A DNA stretch of 64,000 bases from Parietaria judaica. Its lineage: Eukaryota > Streptophyta > Magnoliopsida > Rosales > Urticaceae. The translations under genes were made by a program, and so were the position numbers. The notes beneath the pieces are model-generated. The model did not search any database. It saw only the letters and a program-made list of their open reading frames with translations, and was not told the DNA's origin. Below are positions 33,766-47,070 of the stretch, one piece after another (positions within the stretch are counted from its first letter, which is position 1; each line of letters begins with the position of its first letter). Location of the stretch: NCBI GenBank assembly GCA_954871525.1, contig OX940861.1, positions 38,081,201-38,145,200 on the forward strand, written 5' to 3'.

Positions 33766-36700
33766 TCTTATTATAATTTAAATGAATATATTAGATATGG
33801 TAATTTCATAAATTGCGTGTTGTAGTCGAAAGTCGAAACAACTATATTCAAAACAAATTAAACAATCATTAATTTATTCAGGTAATGTTATCATTAGATA
33901 TTTGTTAAATATGAGTAAATACATATTATAATATAATTAAAATCTGCATAATCAAAACATTATTCACCAAATAACTAAAAATCTAAGAATAAAAGAGCCC
34001 GTTAAAATTTGATAAAATAAGTTACTAAGAAGTTCTTTTATTAATACTACAACATTACGTATAGGTGTAAATAATAATAAACAAAAATAAAAATGAAAGA
34101 GATTTAAGAATATAAAGTAATTCTCTGGAATTAGCTTCTTCTTTTAAATTAAATTGTAATATTAAATGAATAGCGTAATTTATGAAAAAAAAATATATAT
34201 TAACATATACAAAATTTTGCAGAATATCAAATGGCAAGTTCGATTAAAAACAATTACAAAAATTTATGAATAAAGAACAATATTGGAGGTCTATTCTTGA
34301 CTCTCGAATTAATTGAAAACTGAGCGGTTTATTTAATTTATAAAATTAAAAAGTACTAAAAATATATTTAGAGCTCTTTTCTAAATCAAAACTATTATTG
34401 TTATTTTGCTAAATAATACTTATTAGATTTTTTTTATTTAGAAATTTTTATTTTTATTTTTTACTATTCGTTCTAATTTGGTGGTTCACCAATGTGTATA
34501 ATTTGAATATATTGAATTGTAAATATCACTATGCAATACCAACTCTTGGATTTGATTAAATCTTTCGTACGTGTTAAGAAAGAAATTATGAATCCACAAA
34601 TAATATTGTTAGTTAAGAACTATATTTTGAACTAACAGTAACTATTAACTTAATTTAACACGATCATTATTTAGAGTTGTTTATAGATTACAAATTACTA
34701 AGTAATGTAATTCGAAAGTGTTAAAAATATACGTATAGAAAAATAAACATCTAAATCTTAGAATATTCACCGCGAGATAATAGTCCAACAAAAAATATCC
34801 AAATAAAATTAGACTCGCAGAGTAAATATCTTTATCATAAAGAAATACAAAATAATAGAAACTATTACAACAAAACAATCAATAGTACTTAATTATGCGT
34901 ATCGTAACATCTCCAACCGAGCCTCCATATACTGAACCAAGTCTATCACTCTCCGTTAAGACCCCTAAATTGCTCCTGATACTTTGTAATTGCCTCTAGT
35001 ATAAAACCAACAAATAATTTTCGTTAGACATAGAATTCGTTATCAAATAGTTACGCTAACATAATTCTAAGTGCATTAAGAAAATCTAACGCGACACAGA
35101 GAGAGATAGATCTTACTTTTGATTTTAATTTTGCTATAAAATCTCTATTTATAGGCTAGAAAGATAGACATGAAAGACAATTTTAATTAAGATAAATACA
35201 ATCCATGTATTTTCAATGAGAGTAAAAGTTTTGCAATAATAAATAACTTTTTTTTAACTCCGATCTCTGAAATCAAAGGTCATCAAAGTTAATATTGCGA
35301 ATCACAGACAAAGTTAATATTGAATTACAAACATCGCTAGGATTGTGCACTACTTTCCTGAAAATCGAGAGCTAAAAAAACAAAAGTCGGGAAAACAATT
35401 CAATCCCCTAAACATTCAAACCACAAAATTTCACAAAAGACACCTTAATCTGGAACCTTACAAACAACCACAAATAAATTGACCTCGTTTGTAGACAGTG
35501 AAACCCAAGCTTGAATTTGAATTTGCCGACCCATGAGAGCTTAAATCTGCAATTCTAGGGCGTCAAGCTAGTTCTTCCGCAGTAGCCGGCCTACAAAATT
35601 GAGTTGGAATCTGAAAAAACATAATTGAACAAAATTATTTCTAAAATAAAAAGAAAAAAAGAAGCGACAACGTTATGTTGGTTGTGCGAACCGCTTGAAA
35701 GAAGGCCAACACGCACAAATCCCAATATGGAAGAAAAAGAGAACTCCTAAACATGGCAGTGAATAAAAAATAAACATTTGCATCAGTTTGAAATATAATT
35801 AGGAGTAAATCAAATTAACACATGGAATCAAATTTATAGAGTAATCAATTCCGACCCCAAATGTATAAGACAATATGATAGATATATTATTGAAGATTAA
35901 GAAGCGAAATCCAACCTATTTTCGCAGAACCAAAGTAACAACCTTGTACAATCCTTGCTCGCTTCGTCAAAATCCAACCTGTTTTCGTAGAACCTAAGTT
36001 ACAACCTTGTCTAATCCTTGCTTGCTCCGTCAAAATCAAAACCTGTTTTTGCATAACCTAAGTAACAACCTTGTACATTGCATGGGATAAACAAAATACA
36101 AACCTAGAAAGGAGCAAAGTACTGAAACCAATACAAATAGAAGAATGGTCAGATAAATAAAATTAGACTAAATTCAACAATCTTAGTTCATAAAATCAAT
36201 TAAAAATGTAAGAGAAAACCCCAGAAATGTAACAACAATGAAAGTTTCAACATGAAATTAATCACACAATGAAAACTCACACTTGCACAAAATAGTTCCG
36301 TAGAAAATAGAAACCAAGAACTTATATTCTCTGGTGGAACCTTCATAGCCAGCGTGCGGCTTCCTCCTCTTTGGATTAACCAACTTCACTTCCCTGAAGA
36401 AAAAAAAATCGAAACTGCCTTCCAATTGGAAGCAGGCATAGTTCGAACCTATGCAGAAAATGTTGCTGCACATGGACTCCGCTTCTACTCAGCTCGTGAG
36501 ATTCTCCTCCGACAGAAAATGTCGCTGCATATAATATATATAGATCAATTTAAAGGGATTTTCAGGAAGTTCTAAGGACAAAATTCAAAATGTTTCATAT
36601 GTTAACTTCGATAGCAATTATGCTTGAATTCTAATCTCGGTAATAACAATGTGCACTTTCCGGTGGGTCTCTCAGAGGATTAGGTAATTGTGCGATATTA

Positions 36701-38565
36701 AAAAAAATATCACCGAAAACGCAACGAACGTGGTCTTGATTGAATAAATCTCAATGAAAATCAGCAGAATATAGACAATGCCCAAAAATCAAATAAAACT
36801 CGCCGGATAAATTGGTATCAAACTCCGGGAAATAAGATACTCACTGAAAAATGCGACGAAGTTGTTCTTAGTTGTAGAAATCAAACTCCGGGAAATAAGA
36901 TACCCACCGAAATCCCACTCAAAATCAACAATAGGAAAGACAAACTCACCGAAATCCCACTCAAAATCAACAATAAAATTGAAAGTAAAAATTTGAATCC
37001 AAACGCTGGGAAATGACAAACTCACCGAAGCCTTTTTGGCGAGCTTTCTCTCAAGATGTTTACAGTCAAGGCTTAAAAAACCAAAAATACTTTGTGGACT
37101 TTTGTCAAACAGTTTATTGGAACAATCCATAGAGACTGAAATCGAAGAATATTTTAGAAACGATCCAAATACAAATCAAGTGATCACTGGCAGTGGCGCA
37201 TATACAACTCAAGAGAAAGCCAAACACATGACTGAATAAGTCTGTCAAAGCTTATGTACCAGAGATTGAGAGGCGGAGTAACTTGGGTGATGCTCGTCAG
37301 ACAGCAAACAGCGCAAGATGGAAAACCTCCGTGAGAAAGAAAAACAATTACTTACAGTGGAGATGGTGGTTCGCTCATGACTACGGTGGACAGTCCGGAG
37401 AAACGAAGTAGTACGAAACGTAGAAAGAAAGGGCTTGAATGATCTTTACACTCATTCACTTTTGTACTTAAATAAATAACAACTATTAGTCTTCTCAATG
37501 TTAAAAAAAACGTTCAAAGATCTATATTAATGCAAAGTTTTAATTTACAGTCCACAGTGAGTGAGTGAATGAATGAATGAATGAATGAATGAATGAGTTG
37601 AATGAAATGAAAGAAAGAAATAATATACATATACAGTATTCAATAAATGAAAAAAAGAAATAACTACGTGAACTGTTTTTTAATAAATAAAAAAAAAGTC
37701 TAAATTGTATAAAAATAAGAATCTCAAATCCTTGAATCGTTATGATGTCCTTGAATTGGGGAAAGATTTTCCTTTTTTATATATATAGATTAAACCTAAA
37801 GAGGCGTCAGATAAGCCGTCTCACCCACAAACCAATAGCCTGGTGAGCCAGCAGCATGGCCGTGTCTGAGATTTTTCGAGCATTAGATGAGAGAACATTT
37901 GAGGGCCCGATCGTTTATATTGAAATTATATTTTTAGGGATAAAAGTGTTAACAAATTTGTATAATCGAATTTCTCGACTATATTTTTTCGATATACGTA
38001 CAATGTATGTAACTAACCATTCGATCTAATTTAAAGTACTTTTTTAGCCCTTTATTTATTTATTTATTTATTATAGTTGGAGCTTACTCCACGTCTCCTC
38101 AGGCACGGCCCTCCTCGTGAGATGGATTTGACACATCCCACTTAATGTCCGAGGGAGATATCAAAGTTTACCCTTGTCCACAAATTCTTACTAACAATGT
38201 TAAAGGGATCAGAGGAGAGGTGAGAGTTATCAAACAGAATGGGACACGTCTTTACGGGGCGCAATAAATTTGGTAGCGAGAAGTGGTATTTATAAGGGTA
38301 AAAATGTTAAGAATGATTGAAGTGGGTTGATTGACGGGCATAGTGCCAAGATTTTTTGAAAAACGATTTCAAGATATTTATGTCTTGCAATTGGAAGATT
38401 GATAGGCTAGTGCTAAGACTTTAATTATCATAATAAACAACAATCATAAGAATCACTTTCTGTTGCATAAGAGAAAATTCGCCTACACCTTACCCTAAGC
38501 ACCAAAAAGGGTATAAATTGGCACACCAATATTACCACATTAAAGTTAAAAAAAAATAAAAATTA
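33766..38565. other. Intergenic, AT-rich; no gene recognised
   Basis: It contains the 64-bp tandem repeat (35908-36083), short duplications near 36829-36980 (CACCGAAATCCCACTCAAAA twice) and a (GAAT)n run at 37568-37596. A 73-codon frame on + at 36354 and a 71-codon frame on - at 36258 overlap and match nothing I know. The rest is unassigned. Confidence 0.5.
35908..36083. repeat. Tandem repeat, about 64 bp x 2.8
   Basis: Three consecutive copies of a unit beginning AATCCAACCT-TTTTCG and containing TAACAACCTTGT and ATCCTTGCT start near 35908, 35970 and 36034. The third is truncated. Confidence 0.75.
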
Positions 38566-39340
38566 TTGATGTTCTCAACTTCGCCATTGGCCTCTTCCTC
38601 TTCGGAAAAAGGGCAAACAATGAACTCGGCTAATCTCTTTCATGTCGTCGTAGCTCACGAAGAGCACTTTCTCCGGAAGCTCAATGCTCTGCTTCCAGTA
38701 GCCCAAACAGTAGTCCCAGAATGGCCCGTACGGGCTCACCCCGGCAGAACACTTCAAACGCCTTGTCTACCGGGATATCACCCCAGCTTTCATGCCTGAT
38801 CTTGTAGGTGAAGTGCCAAAGGGACACGAATGCGTCTTTAGGATTCCTACGAAGGTAGGCCAGCATGCATTTAGACGTCTTGACCGATTCGGGAAGTGAC
38901 ACGTTAGGCAAATGGTTCGAAAACAGCCTTGGCTGCGCAGGCGAAGAAGCCTCGGAGAGTTTTTGCCGCTTACCGCCCCCGTAGAGGTCCATCTCGAAGT
39001 AGGGTACGAGGGCGTGAGGGTGCGAGGTGAGCAAAGGGTGTCCGTTTTTGGTATCGGGGAAGAGCGAGCGGTTGAGAAGAGAGAGCATGAGGGCCTTGAG
39101 CCATGTGGTTCCTGATTTAGGAGTTGTGACGAGAATGATGTCCGTGTCGTTGGCTTTGAAGTACTTTTGGCTCGCCAAAGCTCCTTGTACGTGCCTTGTA
39201 GTATACCAAAACCCCTGGTATTGGTGAATATCAGCCAAAAGCGGACCTGTCTCAGTCGGCAGCGAGAGCACTATGTCTCCGAACTCTTCGGAGACTTCGC
39301 TTTGTATGAACTTTGGGAGCTCTGAAGTTTGAGCAGCCAT
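38566..39340 (-). pseudogene. Cytosolic sulfotransferase (SOT) pseudogene 1
   Basis: It starts MAAQTSELPKF (ATG at 39340; an in-frame ATG 12 bp earlier is possible) and keeps the PAPS-binding TTPKSGTTWLKAL and the LAYLRRNPKDAFVSLWHF segment. Against the intact copy at 42491-43462 it has a 2-bp deletion near 38745 that shifts frame after VFCRG, a roughly 20-bp deletion after the DDMK motif near 38640, and loss of about the last 60 codons, including the RRG-GDW 3'-phosphate-binding motif. It cannot make a working enzyme. Confidence 0.85.
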
Positions 39341-39783
39341 GGAAGATATCAATGCTTATTTTTAATTTATTTGTATACGAGTCTTATCAAGTTGTTCTCT
39401 CCAAAATTTTATAGAGAAGACGATCAACATAGCATTAACACTGATTATTATACTAAATCACAGGTGAATATGCATAGCATTAACGAGTGCGTTGCGTTGC
39501 CAAAAGAACGAGAAAGTGCGCAAATTGCATGGCGTATACAGTAAGAAAAGAAGAAAAGTATTCCCGTATTCAGTCAGACCCACTATTGTATTTACTGTAA
39601 ATATTCAACTCCAATGATATTAATAGTGTTTAAACTACTCAAATTGAATCCTCTAAATACATCATCAGAGTAAACCAGAAATTTTGGTTTTATATCCGGA
39701 TAAAATCTTAAACGAGTTCTAGTTAAGGATTTTTTCCGGAACCAGAATTTCTGCTTTTGGATTTTATCTTGTTATTAATGTAT

Positions 39784-40202
39784 GAGTAAACTCTATTAAA
39801 GTACTTAAAGTCTAAATATTTTAAATTATGTATCCAATTTTTTTTCTAGCTAATGTACTTAAGGTGTATTCCGTAACGGGATTTCATTCCCTCTGTTAAT
39901 TTGACTAGGAAAGTCATTGTTGGACACGTGGCAGCATGTTAGGGCGCCACGTGTAAAATTACAAAATATTTAAATTAAATTTTTAATTTAATTTTTTTAA
40001 TAAAAAATAAATATAATTTTAGTGGCATGTGGTGCCCTAACAAGCAGCCATGTGTCCAACAGTGACTTTCGTTAGTCAATTTAACGGAGCGAATCAAATT
40101 GGAATGCAGCTTGGGTCCATTAGCCAACAACAACAACAAAAAAAATTAGGTACACTGTGCAAATGTTTTCAAACATTGGGTACATTAGTCGGAGTTTACC
40201 CG
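39784..40202. mobile_element. Foldback MITE (419 bp) with 8-bp target copies
   Basis: The arms are inverted copies: GAGTAAACTC at the left and GAGTTTACCC at the right, continuing through GTCACTGTTGGACAC, GGCAGCATGTTAGGGC and CACGTG-like words to the centre. TAATGTAT flanks both sides (39776-39783 and 40203-40210). No coding capacity. Confidence 0.78.
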
Positions 40203-42490
40203 TAATGTATTAGAATAATATTCAAATAAAATTTAAAAATCTAGATCGCCGGATCTTTAATATCCAACACTTGTGATTAAAAAAAAAAAACTATTAATCG
40301 GGTTTTGCAAAATCCAAAAACTGATATGTGGTTTTTCATATTAAAAAAATTTCAGGTTTCAATTTTTTTTTTTTTTCGAATTGCGAAATCCAGACCCGTA
40401 ATTCACTAATTTGCCCATATTTACAGTCTTACTTAATTAATTTATTTATTTGCATTACTCAACTCTTACCGTTAACTTCTATCCATTTTTAGTTTATTAT
40501 TATTTTTATTATAATTTAATTATATTAATATCTTATATCTAATGAGACACCCGTTACTCTCTCGCACTTACAATAATTCTCTTTTGTTACGATGATGTGG
40601 CTTTAATAAGTGATTTCCATTAGTGAGTGCCTTATGAAGTTTAGCTTTTGATTCCGTAAAGTAGAGATAGAATAAGTGCGTGAATAATATTTTGAGAGAA
40701 AACATTAGAGAGAATCTAAGTGAGAAAATAAAAAAATTGTAATCTTTGTAATATCGGATCGATTTAATTAACGAGATCACTATCTATGCATTAAGTATGA
40801 CAATTTATTTGATCCGAACCTTAGTAAGTTCTTGTGTCTCCAATTTTTATTTTCCGTTGATTTCTTGTTTGAGATTTGAGTCATGAAAGCTATATATAGA
40901 TATATGCTAGTAATAGTATATCATCCGTAAAATGCAAGTATCTAACCTCGAAATAGCACAATATTTAATTCATTATTTATAGTATATACATTTTTCATTT
41001 TGTTTGTAATTTAAAAGTCAACGCCATAAGCATTCTTGGTCAAATATTGAGCTAATTAGAATGCCAAACGTTAAGCAACCAACTAACCACAGATAGGAAT
41101 TACGTAATTAAAATACCTAATAATAATAGTAAAAATTATAATAGTTTATGCTGCACCACAAAACATTGTATATGAATAGCAAGTTTTGTTATGCTTATGT
41201 GAGTATTTTTTAACTTTGAATAAGGATTAGGGGGAAAATGAAGATAGGGACTAAAGTGAGTGTATTGTCGTTATCTCAAGCATGTTTACAGAGAAAATAG
41301 AGATTTATTGTCGTATTCTCTCCCAATTTATGTTACATTATGTTATTCTTAATGTTAGAACATGAATTTTAACATAAGCAAAACATGGGAGCTTTTATAA
41401 CCCAATTCGCAAAATTTCATGTTGTATAGTTTACTTTGGAGAGCACTTGTTCGGATTATTCTACAAAAATGTTTATAGAACATTGTTACAATATGAATAT
41501 TCAAATTAAATAAACATAAAACGTTGTCCCTTAATTTTGTAACATGCTGAATGACAACTCTTCTTCAGCTTCCGATTGATTAACGGTGTCAGATCATCTT
41601 GCAAGAACGTCTTGACTCAACTCTCTTCAACATTCTAGTGCTTAAGCGACGTCCACCTTCTCCCAGTGATTTTTTCAGAACTTTTTTTTTTTTTTTTTTT
41701 TTTATAATGAAACAGAGTTTTATTCGATGAAGCTCAATATATATATATAGATATATATATATATATATATATATGTATTATTACTTCTTCTCAGCTTTTG
41801 TCATTTAGCTCCACGGTAATATTCGAACGACTTCTTTTTAACCAAAGGACAACTCCAAGTCAGCCAATCACAAAACGAGTAATTAGAAGGCTAAAACTGA
41901 CAGGAAGTGAACTAGATTAGTCCAAGATAAAGTAAAAAGTCCATCTTAGAATCCAATAAGAGCAAGAATCGATCCGAACCGAATCTGAATAGTACAAGGT
42001 ACACAATTCAATCTTTCGTTATAACATAACATGCATGTTCGTGAAAATAACTGTGAGTAGATCCAATATGATGTATATATATATAAAAAAAAAAAACAGA
42101 CAATAAATCAGTTGTTTAAAGTTAAACAATGAAGGTTGAGCATGAAACTATCGGAGATTGCTTTTGGAGTTATAAATTCACTGAAAAAAATTAGAAATTA
42201 GCAAGAGTGGATCCTTTGTGCCTCATCATCTCGGCACTCAGGATCGTGCGACGGAAAATAACTATCTTGCAAGCTTTGCATGTTGGTTATTAACCATAGT
42301 GAATCTAAACTTGTACTAGTACTGTCTAGGGGAAGATTGCATGCATTGAAGTTTCTCATACACGCCAAAATCAAAATAATTGAACTAAGAAAATCATCCA
42401 ACTATTTCATATATTTATAGCAAACTGATCAATCATCTCTCGTACCGAAATTTATTCACCGATAAATAGATCTTCCATCCTTTATTATTT
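40203..42490. other. Intergenic region between SOT copies
   Basis: AT-rich; T-run at 41676-41703 and AT run at 41737-41774. A 67-codon minus-strand frame at 42198-42401 has no recognisable family. The 3' UTR of the SOT gene must lie in the right-hand part. Confidence 0.5.
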
Positions 42491-43462
42491 TCAAATTTTC
42501 AATCCGGAACCCCGCAACTTTTCTTCGACGACGCTGTCAAGCTCCTCAGCCATCTCTGGGGACAGATGGTTCACCCAGTCTCCAACCGAGCCCCGCCGAA
42601 AGAATGCCTTCTTCTCCTCTCCACCGTGCAGCTTCCCACTCTTGTTCACCTCCAGATTGCTCAAATTCTCAAAACTGCATAGTTTTATGATATTCTCTAC
42701 CTCTCCTTCGGCCTCTTCTTCCTTGGAGAATGGACACCCCATGAACTCGGCCAATCTCTTCACGTGGAAACCGGTCTCTCTTTTCATGTCGTCAAAGTTC
42801 AGAAAAAGCACCTTCTCAGGGAGCTCCAAGCTCTGCTTCCAGTACCCCAAACAGTGGTCCCAAAACGGCCCGCACAGGCTCACCCCTCTGCAGAACTTGT
42901 CCAGCGACTCGCTCATCGAGTTCTCGCCCCAGCTCTCCGGCCTGAGCCTGTTAGTGAAGTGCCAAAGGGACACGAACGTGTCCTTAGGGTTCCGACAAAG
43001 GTAAACCAGCTTGCAATTCGTCGTCTTGGCCGAGTCGGGAAGCGTCGCGTAAGGCAGATGCGTGGAGAACAGCCTTGGCCGCTCCGCCGAGAAATTCGGC
43101 CGGCGGGTGTCCACGTAGAGGTCCACCTCTAAGAAAGGCACGAGGACGTGAGGGTTGGTAGTTAGCAAAGGGTGTCGTTCTCCGGGGAGGAGCGAGCGGT
43201 TGAGAAGAGCGAACATGAGGGCCTTGAGCCACGTCGTTCCCGACTTGGGAGTCGTGGCGAGAATGATGTCCCCGTCGTAGGCTTGGAAGTGCTTTTGACA
43301 GGCCAAAGCTCCCTGAACCAGCCTTGTGGTGTACCAAAACCCTTGGTACTGGTGCAGATTAGCAGCAACCCAACCCTTGTGAGTCGGCAAGGAGAGGACT
43401 AAGGCTCTGAACTCCTCCGAGACTTGCTCTTCTCGCAAGTACTTTGGGAGCTGATCGGCCAT
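42491..43462 (-). CDS. Cytosolic sulfotransferase (SOT), intact, single exon
   Basis: Cytosolic SOTs transfer sulfonate from PAPS to hydroxyl groups of small molecules such as flavonols, brassinosteroids or hydroxyjasmonate; the substrate cannot be read from sequence. The frame gives 323 residues from MADQLPKYLR, usual for plant intronless SOTs. Visible motifs: 5'-phosphosulfate loop TTPKSGTTWLKAL (about 70-82), the catalytic histidine in STHLPY (about 137-142), the 3'-phosphate region YLCRNPKDTFVSLWHF (about 158-173), and the C-terminal RRGSVGDWVNHLS (about 290-302). It is the only unbroken member of the local three-copy cluster. A close neighbour-derived origin by tandem duplication is inferred. 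Confidence 0.93.
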   Translation of the reverse strand: MADQLPKYLREEQVSEEFRALVLSLPTHKGWVAANLHQYQGFWYTTRLVQGALACQKHFQAYDGDIILATTPKSGTTWLKALMFALLNRSLLPGERHPLLTTNPHVLVPFLEVDLYVDTRRPNFSAERPRLFSTHLPYATLPDSAKTTNCKLVYLCRNPKDTFVSLWHFTNRLRPESWGENSMSESLDKFCRGVSLCGPFWDHCLGYWKQSLELPEKVLFLNFDDMKRETGFHVKRLAEFMGCPFSKEEEAEGEVENIIKLCSFENLSNLEVNKSGKLHGGEEKKAFFRRGSVGDWVNHLSPEMAEELDSVVEEKLRGSGLKI

Positions 43463-45095
43463 GGTGGATGATTTGCGTGGTCACTTTGCTGTATAATATC
43501 ATATATATTCATGGCTATAGCTACCAACAGCCAACATGGAAGCAATCATTGCTGTATATTTTGAGAATCTCATGATGCGACATCGCTTTCTAGGATGGGG
43601 ACCTTTCTTGCCTATTGAATCACTGTAAGTGTTATAATTGCCACATCCAATAATAAAATTGCATCTTGATGCCGTAAATCATGGACTGAAAGACCGGGAA
43701 TTAAAGGCGAAGATTTACCAAGATGCAATCTTCGATTTATCTGCTTTCAATTACTCGTTTATTTACTTCCGTCATCAGCAATATTTATTTGGTTGATTTA
43801 TTTTCATTTATGCTTTGGTTCTCGTTTTTATTTCGGGAAACAAAAGACTATATTGTCTTGCTTTGTTTTGTAATTCTTTAGTTTTGAATGAAATGAAAAA
43901 TTGGAACCTACGTGTTTCTCCAAATTCCAGTTCTTGAGAGAGATGTAATTTTGATGCCCCGAGTGCGTGAATCAATAGGCGAAGGAAGGTTCTTCGATTG
44001 GATATCCATGCGCCGAATCAACGATTGAGTTCGACTATTCCGGTAACTTTATTTATCTAGTTCGATTAACAATAATTATATCCGCTGCTACATTACTTCT
44101 CCAACAGCACAGCTTGAACACTCTTCCCCACGGCCACCCACTGCTCCTTGTTCTGCAAAACCGCCGCCACCGCCACTACAGCAGTGGTACTTTGGGAAAC
44201 TCCCGAGTGAGCTATATTTGGGGTTTAATGATAGGAATTAGGGATTAAAAGAAAGCCGAAGAACCAAAACCGGAATTAAAACAATAATTTCGATATAGAG
44301 GTGAAAAACTGAATATATACTCGATGTAGAACCGAAATTGATTTACCCATATAAAGTGTGCGTTTCAGTTTAAATTTTTTATAAGGGACCCGATTATTCC
44401 CTTGATGAGCGAAGACTTTTTCATCTTTACTAGAGGATGGGATGTGAAAGACATGCATGAAGAATCATAGTCAATGGGGGCTTCTACATTGCGAATTTAA
44501 TCAATGACAATGGCGACTTGAGAGATGACACTAATAGTCAAAATCACACGAAATATTCCGTATACAAAAAGCGTTTAAAGCAGAAAAATCTTCACCTATA
44601 TACAGGCATTCCGGTTTGCATCCTAATGGACGAATTGATATCCGAGTTCAAGGCTTAAGAATTACATGCAAATTAATTATTTCAAATCATCCAATAACCT
44701 GGTTTTGTCGTGGATTAGTAATTAAACATTTGGTAATTACATTTTATTGACTTTTAAGTTCTAAAAATACTTAGTGATCGAACATTTGAAAACAGAACTC
44801 ACAAGCAAACAATATATCACCATTAAACCAACCCATAGGCTTTTCAGTACTCAGCGAACTCAAAAATCCATGCATCACCATTGTTCCATATATATCACCA
44901 GTTAACCAGAAGGTGAGAGAAGACTCAACTTCTAAACCTCGTCCAGTCAGTTAGGCCCACATCGAGGATGAGCTTTCCCTAAGGTTTCCATCGCCTCTTA
45001 GATCAGAATCTCGGAGATAATAAAAGCGGTTTTTTTACAACAGGGGAAAAGTTAGATAGGAAACCATGTGAAATGACCGAGAATAGGAAAGTACG
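43463..45095. other. Intergenic between SOT and TRAX; no gene recognised
   Basis: It should contain the SOT promoter (left) and the TRAX 3' UTR (right). No further coding or RNA feature is supported. Confidence 0.5.
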
Positions 45096-47070
45096 TCATT
45101 GCTCGATGTCTGCCACCCCAAGCAAAATAGAACCCGGGTCGTTGGATCCGATCAGTGGCAGATACTCGGATCCCCTTACGTGAACGCTGAAGCAAGCTAC
45201 AAAAGAACCGACAAAAACCAATAAGAATTGATCAATACGAGACTTATCATAAACCTTTAAAAAACTCCTGGCTTAGTTATATAATGGAAGATGAAAGAAT
45301 ATCAATTTGAGAGTTCAACAATCAAATGGCATGTTCTGATTAGTTCAATTCCCCTCAAAGTTCAATGAAAACACGATTTTTGAGACATAAATAGCAGTTG
45401 TCACTACTTCGAAGGAAAACGATGTTAGGTATGATATGTTAGAGATACCATTCTCAATCTTCGTTAGACTTTGAAGCATGGTTTCCATCTTTGATTTCAT
45501 ATCGTGACTTTCATCCATGCTCGGAACAACAAGAGTCAGCTCCCTGTAGATGTCCCGAACAAATTTGCATATCTTCTTAGCATATTCAACTTCGCCATCA
45601 GAAATACGACCAATTGCCAGCCGCATCAGCTCTCCAGTTAAATCAGCAAGCTGCAATTAAATCGAGTGCCATCTTTTACTAAGTAACTTTCAAGAGTTTG
45701 GTTGTCTACAAATATTTCAATTGAGTTTTCAAGTGTGTTGTGATGTTAATTCTGTTTTCATGTTCTTATGCATGTTCAATGATAGAACCTTGTTCGCAAT
45801 TAATCATTTTACTCTCTGCCAATGTAGTCACACTTGCTCACGAATAATCAAATCAATTTGAGAATTCCATTAAAAACAAGCTAGGTATTGTAATTTCGAT
45901 TAAGTTAACAACATTCATGATAATTTGAGAATTCCATTTGAAAACAAGCTAGGTATTGTAATTTTAACTAATAAATAAACAACATTCATGATATACCTAC
46001 TACCGAATTTTCGATTTCAGGAATTTACCCCCAAGAGATAATCAAGGACATTGATTTGCAGAGGCACCAGCGACGGGTCGCTAAGAGGCAGCAAAGTAGC
46101 ATTCATATCGTCAAGATCCAGAAGACTCCCAGTCCGACAGAACTTACAGAAAGTTGCAGCTTCCACATATTCTTGTATCTGTAAAGACCCAGAAATAAAT
46201 AAGCCAACATAAGTATATATCTATAAATACATATATTCACTGTAACCAATATATGAGAATAAGGAACCACCCCGGGAGAGTAAGCTCGTCGTAGCTTCCA
46301 AAAGTCACTGCCCTGCAGTTCTTTTATCAGTCGAGAAATATGCTGATCCGCCACAGCTACTAAATCCTTTTCTGCTTTATCCAAAACGTCCTCTCTATTC
46401 GATTTGCTGATTCTGTTTCGGTAAAACGAAGAGAAAAGCTTTAAGTTCATGCAAAACGAAAATGGCAATTCGATTTTATATAGCTTCTTTTGCGATCTTA
46501 TTACCTGTGCACCTGAAAAATGACTTTTTTGCTGTTAATGGTGATATCCCGGCTCGCCTTGACCACTCTTTCCCGTTTGTCGTTCTGAACCCGCAAAAAT
46601 CCATGAAGCACATTACAACCCCCAAAGTGGAATGTTTTGAATCACATTGCTCAAGAAGGAGATGCTAAAAAGTGTATGAAAATATCAATGGAAATCTACC
46701 AACTTCCTATTGCCCAGTTAAACTCCTTCAAGAAACCAAACCCTAACTCGTCACAAAACCTCGGTCCAGAAACTGAAGGAAAGAGAGAGAAGGTTTGGTT
46801 ACAAGAGCATTGAGATAATCGGCGTATCTGGAGAAGGAGTCGGACATGGAGGAGACCGTCCTCGCTCTCTTCGGCGTGGTCGGAGCCATGGCAGCTGAAG
46901 CTGAAGCTGAAACTTCCACAGCAGAGCCTGTCAGGCATGAGAGAGATGGGAAAGACGAGAAGGAGGAGATTACCGTGGTGGGAACGAAGGGGTTTGGTGG
47001 CCATGAGAGACTTGGTCGCTGAAGATGTTGGGAAGAGTCTCCGAATGGCTAGACTAACACTAAACAGCAT
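45096..47070 (-). CDS. TRAX: Translin-associated factor X (TRAX) homologue, seven exons, intact
   Basis: Exons on the minus strand: 47070-46974, 46927-46803, 46584-46505, 46412-46271, 46178-46029, 45650-45449, 45196-45096. All are GT-AG and the phases sum to 298 residues. TRAX pairs with translin to form C3PO, an endoribonuclease that removes RISC passenger strands and processes tRNA pieces in animals and fungi; the plant role is less clear. Recognisable blocks are DKRERVVKASRDITINSKK, DFWKLRRAYSPG, IQEYVEAATFCKF, ADLTGELMRLAIGRISDGE and KICKFVRDIYREL, ending VHVRGSEYLPLIGS. The acidic residues of the IQEYVEA helix fall where catalytic glutamates lie in animal TRAX. The first exon adds a basic, acid-free leader ahead of an internal MAPTTPK start. 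Confidence 0.92.

Noticed and set aside
36258..36575. Overlapping frames of 71-73 codons on both strands
   Set aside because: No recognisable family, no convincing splice partners; left as unassigned intergenic DNA.
42642..43402. Several + strand frames over the SOT gene (76-122 codons) and minus frames in other phases
   Set aside because: Shadow frames of the conserved SOT exon; the SOT frame explains the sequence completely.
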